Shown here one piece after another: positions 26,030 to 33,144 of a DNA stretch of 62,136 nt; within the stretch, counting starts at the first letter, position 1; each line of letters begins with the position of its first letter. The notes beneath the pieces were generated by a model. The model was not told where the DNA came from and searched no databases. It saw nothing but the letters and a program-made list of their open reading frames with translations. A program made the position numbers and the translations under genes. This stretch comes from Mycobacterium sp. DL440 (GTDB taxonomy: Bacteria; Actinomycetota; Actinomycetes; Mycobacteriales; Mycobacteriaceae): positions 2,494,818 to 2,556,953 of the forward strand of contig NZ_CP050191.1 of the NCBI RefSeq assembly GCF_011745145.1, read 5' to 3'.

Positions 26030-26140
26030 GTGGCTGAACTCGCCTACCGCACCGCACCGTCTGCTCTGGCTGCCCTCGAGCCCTTCTGGCCCTCGCGCCG
26101 GCTGATGGCTTTCGACGAGTGGTGTTGCGCGGGTCTGTAG
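26030..26140 (+). CDS. Putative Cys-Cys leader peptide (36 aa) upstream of TauE/SafE
   Basis: GTG start preceded by AGGAAGGGG at good spacing. The 36-codon frame ends MAFDEWCCAGL, with tandem Cys codons TGT TGC four to five codons before the TAG stop. It is followed by a hairpin and then by a sulfur-type permease gene. Mycobacteria are known to use short polycysteine ORFs as cysteine-responsive attenuators of downstream sulfur genes; this ORF has the right position and composition, though only two Cys codons. A shorter form starting at the internal ATG (MAFDEWCCAGL, from 26105) is possible. No protein function is expected. Confidence 0.6.
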   Translation: MAELAYRTAPSALAALEPFWPSRRLMAFDEWCCAGL

Positions 26141-26162
26141 ACACGCGCCCAACATTCCGTCG

Positions 26163-26182
26163 GGTCACCCGGGGCGGTGACC
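26163..26182 (+). promoter_or_regulatory. Hairpin between leader ORF and TauE/SafE gene
   Basis: Perfect 7-bp inverted repeat GGTCACC (26163-26169) and GGTGACC (26176-26182) with a CGGGGC loop. It lies 23 bp after the leader stop and 23 bp before the permease ATG. There is no U-run, so it is not a classical terminator; it could be part of an attenuation structure or a Rho/translation-coupled switch. Confidence 0.5.
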
Positions 26183-26204
26183 ACAATCGAAAGCAGCCGA
26201 ACCC

Positions 26205-27122
26205 ATGCGTTCGCTTCTGATCTTCACGCTCGTCGGCCTCGGGGCCCAGTTGGTCGACGGTGCGCTCGGAATGGCGTTCGGTGTCACCGCCTCGACCCTG
26301 CTGGTGCTCAGCGGGGTGGCGTCGGCACAGGCCAGCGCCGCGGTGCACCTGGCTGAGGTCGGGACGACGCTGGCCTCTGCGGTGTCGCACTGGCGCTTCA
26401 AGAACATAAATTGGCCGATGGTGGCCAAGCTCGGCCTTCCCGGCGCTGCAGGTGCGTTCGCAGGTGCCACGGTGCTGTCGTCGTTGTCGACAGAGTCTGC
26501 GGCACCGCTCATGGCGGCGATCCTGCTGGGCATCGGACTCTACGTGCTGTTGCGGTTCTCGCTGGGTAAGCCGCTGAACCTGGGGGAGCACGGCACCAGT
26601 CACAGCGCGAAGTTCCTCGCCCCGCTGGGCTTGTTCGGCGGCTTCATCGACGCTTCCGGTGGCGGCGGGTGGGGCCCGGTGACCACCAGCACCCTGCTGT
26701 CGCAGGGCAAGACGGCACCGCGGACGGTGATCGGCTCGGTGAGCGCCTCGGAATTCCTCGTGTCGGTAGCGGCATCGGTCGGCTTCCTGATCGGGCTCCG
26801 CCAGGAATTCCTGGAGAACTGGCCCGTGGTCCTCGGGCTCATGGTCGGCGGCGTGATCGCCGCACCGTTCGCCGCATGGCTGGTCAGCCGCGTCAATCCG
26901 GCGCTGCTCGGCACGGCCGTCGGTGGGGTCATCCTGCTGACCAACAGCCAGAAGCTGGTGCATTACTTCGGTATCCACTGGCCGTGGTCGAGCGGGATCT
27001 ACGTGGTCATCGTGGCGGGCTGGGCGGCTCTGGTGGTCCGGGCATGGCAGACCTCGCGGGCGCCGCGCGATGTCGAGGATTCGGTCGTCGCCGCGGTCGA
27101 GGAGCCGGCGGCCCGGGGCTAG
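26205..27122 (+). CDS. TauE/SafE family membrane permease (copy 2)
   Basis: 305 residues, about eight membrane helices, with family segments LVDGALGMAFGVTAST and FGGFIDASGGGGWGPVTTSTLL. The latter Gly-rich form is common in predicted sulfite exporters. The preceding Cys-Cys leader ORF and hairpin suggest expression tied to cysteine supply. The ribosome site is weak (GAAAGCAG). The tail is acidic and cytoplasmic. Its last 4 bp overlap the end of the convergent GntR gene. Confidence 0.88.
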   Translation: MRSLLIFTLVGLGAQLVDGALGMAFGVTASTLLVLSGVASAQASAAVHLAEVGTTLASAVSHWRFKNINWPMVAKLGLPGAAGAFAGATVLSSLSTESAAPLMAAILLGIGLYVLLRFSLGKPLNLGEHGTSHSAKFLAPLGLFGGFIDASGGGGWGPVTTSTLLSQGKTAPRTVIGSVSASEFLVSVAASVGFLIGLRQEFLENWPVVLGLMVGGVIAAPFAAWLVSRVNPALLGTAVGGVILLTNSQKLVHYFGIHWPWSSGIYVVIVAGWAALVVRAWQTSRAPRDVEDSVVAAVEEPAARG

Positions 27123-27880
27123 TCGGTCCCTTTCGCGGGCTGCGGCAACCCGACGTACATCGTCTTGTGCAGCGACAGCACGTGATTGCGGGCTATCTCG
27201 GAGGCCGCCGGGCTGTCACGTCGGCGCAGCGCCTCCACCAGCTGGGCGTGCTCGCGGTTGGACTCATGCAGGTAGTTGATGGGGTACGGGATGAAGTAGC
27301 GGTACAGCCCGTGCAGCACGTCGCAGTAGGTGTTCATCGCCCAGCCGAGACCGCTTGCCGCGGCGACTGATTCGTGGAAACGCTGATCGGCGTGGTGGAA
27401 GCCGGTCCAGTCGGTGGTCGCGGCCGCCTCGGCGACGATGGCCGCGAGTGCGTCGAGTTCCTCATCGCCGGCGGCCTGCGCCGCGGCGGCACTGAGCGCA
27501 TCCTCGGCGAGCGCGCGCAGGTCGATGAGGCGGCGCACCTCGGCGGCATCGGCGCGGAACGTGGCCGACGGACGATCGGTTCCGGGCGTGACACGGGCAC
27601 CGCTTCGGGCGACGAACGTTCCGCCGGCCCGGCCCCGGCGGCGGACCACCAGGCCCTCGTCGGCCATCGACTGCAGGGCCCGGCGGACGGTGGCGACGCT
27701 GACGTCGAGGGCTTCGGCGATATCGGGTTCGGCGGGGAGCCGTTCCCCACCTGCCATGAGTTCCAACTCGATGGCCAGCTCGAGACGCGCCCGCACCGTG
27801 TCGACCGCACTGAGTCGGGTGATGCCCGCGACGGCGGGGGCGCTCAGCGCCGGGTGCGCGTCACCGACCTGCAACGTCAT
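27119..27880 (-). CDS. GntR/FadR-type (FCD) transcription regulator
   Basis: 253 residues. The winged-helix GntR domain (residues 25-90; GERLPAEPDIAEALDVSVATVRRALQSMADEGLVVRRRG) is followed by an FCD ligand-binding domain, with the helical bundle and metal-site candidates Asp (RRLIDLRALAE) and His (HHADQRFHESV, ESNREHAQLVEALRRRD). It is divergent from the nitrilase-permease pair, which it most likely controls in response to a carboxylate or amide. Confidence 0.88.
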   Translation of the reverse strand: MTLQVGDAHPALSAPAVAGITRLSAVDTVRARLELAIELELMAGGERLPAEPDIAEALDVSVATVRRALQSMADEGLVVRRRGRAGGTFVARSGARVTPGTDRPSATFRADAAEVRRLIDLRALAEDALSAAAAQAAGDEELDALAAIVAEAAATTDWTGFHHADQRFHESVAAASGLGWAMNTYCDVLHGLYRYFIPYPINYLHESNREHAQLVEALRRRDSPAASEIARNHVLSLHKTMYVGLPQPAKGTD

Positions 27881-27979
27881 GGCACTCAGGGTACGTGAGC
27901 TATTGCCTTATTTGTTCGTGCTGAACTAATATCTCCGCTAAATTCGCTCATCCTGGGTTATTAATTCTTCGGAGGTTCT
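27881..27979. promoter_or_regulatory. Divergent promoter region, GntR / nitrilase
   Basis: 99-bp AT-rich gap with a short inverted repeat GTTC-GTGCT-GAAC (27914-27926) that may be a GntR-type site. GGAGG at 27971-27975 is the nitrilase ribosome site. Evidence for the operator is weak. Confidence 0.35.
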
Positions 27980-28870
27980 GTGTCCGGATCGATCACGGTG
28001 GCCGCCGTCCAGGCGGCACCGCTGGACATGGCCGGGCTGCCGGTGTTCGGCCGGGACGACACCGTCACGCAGTTCGCCGCCGATGTGCTTCGAGTGCGGT
28101 CGGCGGTGACCGGGCCGGCACTGATCGTCTATCCGGAGATCCACCTGTTCGGCACCGAGGACACCGACATGTTGGCCGCGGCGGCCGAACCGCTGGACGG
28201 TCCCCTGATCGCGGCCCTCGGTGAGATCGCCCGGGCCGCCGATGCGTGGCTGGTTCCCGGCTCAGTGTGCGAGCTGGGCGAGAACGGCGAATTATTCAAC
28301 ACTGCACCAGTTTTCGCCCCCGACGGACGGCTCATGGCGTCCTACCGCAAGATCTTCCCCTGGCGGCCGTTCGAGAAGTACACGCCGGGCAGCCATTTCG
28401 TCACCGCCGACATCCCTGACGTCGGCCGACTCGGACTGTCCATCTGCTACGACGCCTGGTTTCCCGAGGTCAGCCGCCACCTCGCCTGGATGGGTGCCGA
28501 CATGATCGTCAATGTCGTCAAGACCACCACCGAGGACCGGAGTCAGGAGTTGGTGCTGGCCCGCGCCAATTCGATTGTGAACCAGGTGTTCACAGTGAGT
28601 GTCAACTGCGCCGGACCGGTCGGCAAGGGTCGCAGCATCATCGTCGACCCGGAAGGCGTTGTGCTCGAAGAGAGCTCGGACGATACGCCTGGGGTGTTGT
28701 GCCGGCGCATCGACTTCGGAGCCGTCGCCGCCGTCCGCGAGCGCGGCACCGCCGGGACCAACCGGATGTGGGACCAGTTCGGGCCGTCGGACCGCCCGAT
28801 CCCACTGCCGCTGTACGACGGCCGCATCGACCCGCAGCGCTGGTCACCGTCGAACCACCACGCCGAATGA
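27980..28870 (+). CDS. Carbon-nitrogen hydrolase (nitrilase superfamily)
   Basis: 296 residues. The Glu-Lys-Cys triad is visible: Glu53 in VYPEIHLFG, Lys in ASYRKIFPW (about 118) and Cys in LSICYDAWFPE (about 155). It probably hydrolyses an amide or nitrile to the acid and ammonia. The permease that follows 10 bp later suggests the substrate or product is taken up. GTG start with GGAGG upstream. The exact branch (amidase, omega-amidase, nitrilase) cannot be read; the short form without a C-terminal extension favours an aliphatic amidase-like enzyme. Confidence 0.88.
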   Translation: MSGSITVAAVQAAPLDMAGLPVFGRDDTVTQFAADVLRVRSAVTGPALIVYPEIHLFGTEDTDMLAAAAEPLDGPLIAALGEIARAADAWLVPGSVCELGENGELFNTAPVFAPDGRLMASYRKIFPWRPFEKYTPGSHFVTADIPDVGRLGLSICYDAWFPEVSRHLAWMGADMIVNVVKTTTEDRSQELVLARANSIVNQVFTVSVNCAGPVGKGRSIIVDPEGVVLEESSDDTPGVLCRRIDFGAVAAVRERGTAGTNRMWDQFGPSDRPIPLPLYDGRIDPQRWSPSNHHAE

Positions 28871-28880
28871 AAGGCACCCC

Positions 28881-30257
28881 ATGACACCACCCTCCGCAGG
28901 GCAACCGACCCTGGTGCGGGCCCTCGGGTTGCGCTCGCTGGTGCTCTTCGGTCTGGCGTACATGACGCCGTTGATCGTGCTCGGTATCTTCGGGGTGGTC
29001 GCCTCCACCACCGCCGGGGCGTCAGCATCGGCCTATCTGATCGCGTTGGCGGCCATGCTGTTCACCGCATCCAGCTACGGCAGGATGGCGACCGCGTACC
29101 CGGTGTCGGGGTCGGCGTACACCTACGTGCGCCGCACCATCGACCCGCGCGTCGGATTCCTCACCGGCTGGGCAGTACTGCTCGACTACCTGTTCCTGCC
29201 CATGGTCATCTGGCTGATCGGGGCGGCGTATCTGGACGCCCAGTTCCCGGGCATCCCCGGCTGGCTGTGGGTGCTTGGCTTCATCCTGATCACCACCGTG
29301 CTCAACGTCGTCGGCATCAAGGTGGCCGACAAGGCCAACTATCTGCTGATGGCGTTCCAGTTGCTGGTCATTGTGTTGTTCGTGGGGCTGTCGGTGGCCT
29401 CGGTCTACCGCAGCAGCGGTGCCGGGGGACTGATCAGTGCAAGCCCCTTCGTCGGGATCGGTGCCGGCATAGGGGGAGTGACGGCCGGAGCGGCCATCGC
29501 CGCCTACTCCTTCCTGGGCTTCGATGCCGTGACCACGTTCACCGAGGAGGCCGTCGAACCGCGCAAGAACATGCCCCGCGCCATCATGCTCATCGCGCTG
29601 ATCGGCGGTTCCATCTTCCTGGTCATCGCCTACACCACCCAATTGGTGCACCCCGGTGGGGAATTCGCCGATTCGTCGTCGGCCGCGCTCGAGATCGCCA
29701 AGCAGATCGGCGGCAATCTGTTCGGGGCGGTGTTCCTCGCGGGCCTGATCCTCGCGCAGTTCGCTTCCGGCATCGCCGCGCAGGCCTCGGCGTCGCGGCT
29801 GCTGTTCGCGATGGGTCGCGACGGCACCCTGCCGCGGTCGGTGTTCGGCACGCTGAGCGCCAAATTCCGCACCCCGGCGGCCAACCTGGTGATGGTCGGC
29901 GTGGTGGGCCTGCTGGCGATGTTCCTCGATGTCGCGACCTCGACGTCATTCATCAACTTCGGGGCGTTCGTCGCGTTCACTCTCGTGAACGTGTCGGTCA
30001 TCGTCTACTACTTCCGCCGACGGACCGCCGGCGAGGGGCACAACCCGCTGCTGTACGTCCTAGCCCCCGCGATCGGTGCGGTCATCACGTCGTATCTGCT
30101 GACGCAGCTCGACCACCGGGCGATCATCCTCGGGCTGTGCTGGCTGGGCCTCGGCATCGTCGTCCTGGCTGTGACGAGTCGCGGCTTCAAGGCGCTGCCG
30201 CCGGAGATCGCGGCCGACGAAGCCGAGGCGGTGATCACCCAACCCGCGGCGCGGTGA
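28881..30257 (+). CDS. APC-superfamily amino-acid permease
   Basis: 458 residues with twelve predicted membrane helices. It carries the N-terminal APC signature (LRSLVLFGLAYMTPLIVLGIFGVVA), the loop-2 segment TAYPVSGSAYTYVRR and the conserved FLGFDAVTTFTEEAVEPRKNMPRAI region. ATG at 28881 is used because the family motif begins about 18 residues later; an open frame upstream of it lies in the nitrilase gene. Co-directional with the nitrilase, so import of an amino acid, amine or amide for hydrolysis is the likely joint role. Confidence 0.9.
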   Translation: MTPPSAGQPTLVRALGLRSLVLFGLAYMTPLIVLGIFGVVASTTAGASASAYLIALAAMLFTASSYGRMATAYPVSGSAYTYVRRTIDPRVGFLTGWAVLLDYLFLPMVIWLIGAAYLDAQFPGIPGWLWVLGFILITTVLNVVGIKVADKANYLLMAFQLLVIVLFVGLSVASVYRSSGAGGLISASPFVGIGAGIGGVTAGAAIAAYSFLGFDAVTTFTEEAVEPRKNMPRAIMLIALIGGSIFLVIAYTTQLVHPGGEFADSSSAALEIAKQIGGNLFGAVFLAGLILAQFASGIAAQASASRLLFAMGRDGTLPRSVFGTLSAKFRTPAANLVMVGVVGLLAMFLDVATSTSFINFGAFVAFTLVNVSVIVYYFRRRTAGEGHNPLLYVLAPAIGAVITSYLLTQLDHRAIILGLCWLGLGIVVLAVTSRGFKALPPEIAADEAEAVITQPAAR

Positions 30258-30348
30258 GCGCCGACGTGTGACCGGTGGGGCGGATTAGAAGGAGGGCGGG
30301 CGGCTGCGGTAAGCTTTCGACTCGCTGCCGGTGCAAGCCGGAAGCACG

Positions 30349-30422
<74 letters not shown>

Positions 30423-30442
30423 CAGATGTAGTAGCAGGTCAG

Positions 30443-30475
30443 AGGCGGTTTCGGAGAAATCCGGAGCCGCCTTTC
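30443..30475 (+). terminator. Terminator after tRNA-Pro
   Basis: Imperfect stem of about 13 bp, AGGCGGTTTCGGA with TCCGGAGCCGCCT (11 of 13 pairs), loop GAAA, followed by TTT. It stands 20 bp after the tRNA. Confidence 0.65.
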
Positions 30476-30604
30476 CGTTGTGGGAATCAAGCTGGGCGAC
30501 AACGCTTGTTTAGATCGCCGATCGACCGACTGCCGCCTCGCTGTGACTACATCGCCCGAGCGGAGAACGAACCGTAATTCCGGAGGGCCGAGTATCGCTA
30601 CGGT

Positions 30605-30883
30605 TCAGCAGTTGTGGAGGGCGATGTCCTTGGCCACGTACGGGTCGTAGCCGCGGCCAATGACGTAATTTGTGACAGCGCGAATGCAGTCGCTGCTGCC
30701 GCTGGTTGTGGCAATGTCGGCGACCGTCGCACACGTAGCGTCACGGTAGGTCCCTACGTGGTGCACTTCTTGTGGAATGAGTAGGTTGCCGAGTTCGCAG
30801 TAGTCATCAGCATGGGCTGTGGGAGCCGCCCCTAGGAACGGCAGGAGCAGGGCCGCGGCGACGCCGGCAAAATGCTTGGTCAC
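30605..30883 (-). CDS. Small secreted Cys-containing protein
   Basis: 92 residues from a GTG start (MTKHFAGVAAALLLPFLGAAPTAHADDYC). The signal peptide has a likely AHA-D cleavage site near residue 25, leaving a mature domain of about 67 residues with four cysteines (DYC, ATCATV, SDCIRAV, HNC) that could form two disulfides. It resembles the many small DUF732-like exported mycobacterial proteins. A longer start 30 bp upstream (MRLSSDHTGV) is open but less likely. Function unknown. Confidence 0.7.
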   Translation of the reverse strand: MTKHFAGVAAALLLPFLGAAPTAHADDYCELGNLLIPQEVHHVGTYRDATCATVADIATTSGSSDCIRAVTNYVIGRGYDPYVAKDIALHNC

Positions 30884-31011
30884 CACGCCAGTATGGTCGC
30901 TCGACAGTCGCACCGGGTCCGAAACTTCAGCGCAGTGCAGCGGTGGGCAGTCGTACCTGGTCTGCCAACGGGGATGTGGGCGATGGCTCCCTGACGTTGT
31001 GCGAACCAGAA

Positions 31012-31368
31012 CTATCCCGACGCCGCCCGACGAACCTCGGCTTCATCGGCCACCAATTCCAAGCTGTCACCGACGTACACCGTCACCACGGCCGTCGCCT
31101 GGAACAGCCCGTAGAAGTCGTCGGTCCGGGCAAACGTGTGCGCGCGGGAGAACAGCGGCTGCACGTCGAACACCTTCACCCGAAGCTTCTCACGCGTGAG
31201 TCTGCCCAATTCCCGGCCGGATTCGGGATCGGTGATCACCTGATCCGACTCGGAATGCACGGCGAAGATCATTCCCGGCGTCACACCCGCCTCGGCCCCA
31301 CGGTTGAGGACCAACGTGTAGTCGTCCTCGATGAGGGCGACCTGGCCGGAGAGGGCGTGCTCGGTCAT
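31012..31368 (-). CDS. Unknown small beta-rich protein (FlgT-C-like)
   Basis: 118 residues, no signal peptide. The pattern YTLVLNRGAEAGVTPGMIFAVHSES, then DPESGRELGRL and LRVKVFDVQPLFSRAHTF, is reminiscent of the FlgT C-terminal beta domain and related modules, in which an N-x-G-x-x-x-G turn precedes a small barrel. This is a weak resemblance. The ATG start overlaps the stop of the upstream membrane protein (ATGA), so the two are probably one unit and may interact. No flagella are involved in mycobacteria. Confidence 0.6.
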   Translation of the reverse strand: MTEHALSGQVALIEDDYTLVLNRGAEAGVTPGMIFAVHSESDQVITDPESGRELGRLTREKLRVKVFDVQPLFSRAHTFARTDDFYGLFQATAVVTVYVGDSLELVADEAEVRRAASG

Positions 31369-32099
31369 GATGCAGCCAGGGAAGTGTTTTCGCGCAACGA
31401 CTTTGATACTGAGCCGACCCGGATTCGCGGCCGCGCGTCATGGTCGTCCACCGAGAGCACCGCATCGAATGCCGTGTCCTGCTCGGTCCCGAGCGTGAGT
31501 TCGACTGCGGTCTTGGCCTGGAAGAGGGCGATCATCGCGTGCTGTTGCCGCTCGGCGCCGAAGGCGTTGAGGGCGAGCGTGAGCTTCTTGTCGACGTATT
31601 CGATCGAACGCTGCAGGTCTGGTGTCGAGACTCCGACGGCGGGGCTTTCCACGCGCGCCGAGGGCTGACCATTGACTGCGCTGTACCAGCGGTGCCCGAG
31701 CGCGCCGAGGGTGATCGAGCACAGCGGGATCACCACGACGATGCACGCGAGGCCGACAGTGCCGTCCAGTGCGATCGCGCCGACGATGCCCAGGAGCGTG
31801 AAGATGCCCATCAGGGTCAGCACGCGCACGGCCGGCGGCACTGCCTCGATCGCCAGGGACAGCTGTCGAGCGGTGCGGGCGCCATATCGAGCAACCGAGG
31901 CGATGAATCCCATGATGGCGGCTACGACCTTGCGGGCGATCCGTCCGACCTCGTCCGCCTGCTCGCGCGTCACCGGGGACTTGGGCATCGTCCAGCCGCG
32001 CTGCTGCGCGGACGGGGGACTGGCAACGGCTTCGGGTTCATCCGGCACGGCGTCGGTTTCCGGTCCGGACGTCGGCGGCACTGGTTCAGCGTTGGTCAC
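31365..32099 (-). CDS. Membrane protein of unknown function
   Basis: About 244 residues from a GTG start. A Pro/Glu-rich cytoplasmic N-terminus precedes two adjacent membrane helices (VRVLTLMGIFTLLGIVGAIAL and VGLACIVVVIPLCSITLGAL), then a soluble C-terminal domain with a helix SIEYVDKKLTLALNAFGAERQQHAMIA. The start is uncertain: the frame stays open to a TTG at 32279, but the extra 60 residues are Arg/His-rich and look non-coding; GTG at 32117 and ATG at 31988 are alternatives. None has a good ribosome site. Operon partner of the FlgT-C-like gene. Confidence 0.6.
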   Translation of the reverse strand: MTNAEPVPPTSGPETDAVPDEPEAVASPPSAQQRGWTMPKSPVTREQADEVGRIARKVVAAIMGFIASVARYGARTARQLSLAIEAVPPAVRVLTLMGIFTLLGIVGAIALDGTVGLACIVVVIPLCSITLGALGHRWYSAVNGQPSARVESPAVGVSTPDLQRSIEYVDKKLTLALNAFGAERQQHAMIALFQAKTAVELTLGTEQDTAFDAVLSVDDHDARPRIRVGSVSKSLRENTSLAAS

Positions 32100-32278
32100 A
32101 TTTGCATCAACAACCACATCTGCATCATCGCGCTGTTGCTCGCAATGATGGTTCCGGCGCGCCGGAAGATCCGCAATTTCACCGCGGCAAAGGTGAACCC
32201 GACGGAGACGTGGGGCGACAGGTTTGGGCGTTCCGTGGCGAATCGCTTTTCGACGTGGTCGGAGCGGGCTATTAATCA

Positions 32279-32581
32279 ATGGTGAGCAACCATCATGTGA
32301 ACCTGACCCCGCAGGAAGAAACGTTGATCGCCGAGAGCAATCCCGAGGCGCTCGCCCGCATGGACGAAAAAGCGCTGAAAGATCTGCAGCGACGGCTCAG
32401 ACAAGCGCGCGAGAAGAACTTCAGCCTGTTGCGCCGCCAGGGGGCTGCCCGAGTAGAGGCGGAAGGTGCCCGTGGTTCCGCCCAGCCGGCCAGCGAAAAA
32501 CGCAGCGAAAAGGTGGACGTCTTCGGCGAGGCGCTGGCCCGCGTGAGCGAGCGCCTCGAAGCCGTCGGCGACACCGAGTAG
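32279..32581 (+). CDS. Small charged helical protein, unknown function
   Basis: 100 residues, strongly charged, predicted helical throughout (ARMDEKALKDLQRRLRQAREKNFSLLRRQGAARVEAEG), followed by a short Ala/Ser-rich linker and a second helix (FGEALARVSERLEAVG). It looks like a coiled-coil or nucleic-acid-associated protein. ATG start without a strong ribosome site. No family recognised. Confidence 0.6.
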   Translation: MVSNHHVNLTPQEETLIAESNPEALARMDEKALKDLQRRLRQAREKNFSLLRRQGAARVEAEGARGSAQPASEKRSEKVDVFGEALARVSERLEAVGDTE

Positions 32582-32661
32582 CAGCCGGCGCGGCACACAG
32601 CATTCGGGGGTAGCGTTTCCTAGCGGGGCTAGGTAACCGCAGGCGAGCAGAGGAGCGGCAC

Positions 32662-33138
32662 GTGGATCTCGGAATCTGGGGTGACCTCACGATTCTCGCC
32701 GGCGTGGTGGCGGTGACGTTGGCCGCGTGTGTGTTCGTGTACCTCGGCCGGTTGGAGAAGCGAACCCCGGCGTCCTTGGGTGAGAAAGTGGGCGCCCACA
32801 AGGCGGTGCTCGCCAAACTGCGCAAACGCGAACCGATGTCGCAGGACGAGTTCGATTACGCGACCGAACTGGTGAACGACGCTCGCTCGCCGCTTGCCTA
32901 CGCGATGCCCGCCGTCCTTTTCACGATGGGCTTCTTCTACGTGGTCGGCTGCCTGTACATGTTGCATCGAGACGGCGGCAACCCGTCCTTCCGGACATTC
33001 ATCGGCGGGATCCCGATGTTGACCTCCATGAACATCGCCGCTCAACTCCGCCGGGTCGCGGGGCTGAAGGGGAAGCTGCGCGACGTTCAGGTGACGGACG
33101 AAGCAACGGACGAGCTCAGTCCTGCTGCGAGAGGCTGA
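32662..33138 (+). CDS. Small integral membrane protein, unknown function
   Basis: 158 residues. N-terminal helix DLTILAGVVAVTLAACVFVYLG (7-28), a basic cytoplasmic loop (about 30-75), a second helix LAYAMPAVLFTMGFFYVVGCLYML (about 78-101), and a weaker hydrophobic stretch FIGGIPMLTSMNIAA. GTG start preceded by AGAGGAGCGGCAC, a strong ribosome site. It converges on mmpL with a 6-bp gap. No family recognised. Confidence 0.65.
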   Translation: MDLGIWGDLTILAGVVAVTLAACVFVYLGRLEKRTPASLGEKVGAHKAVLAKLRKREPMSQDEFDYATELVNDARSPLAYAMPAVLFTMGFFYVVGCLYMLHRDGGNPSFRTFIGGIPMLTSMNIAAQLRRVAGLKGKLRDVQVTDEATDELSPAARG

Positions 33139-33144
33139 CTTCCG

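Noticed and set aside
25041..26978. 645-codon leftward open frame across both TauE genes
   Set aside because: Runs antisense through two clear membrane-protein genes and is Gln/Arg/His-rich; shadow frame.
32100..32279. 60-residue N-terminal extension of the membrane protein at 31365
   Set aside because: TTG start without ribosome site and Arg/His-rich residues that look non-coding; kept only as an alternative start.
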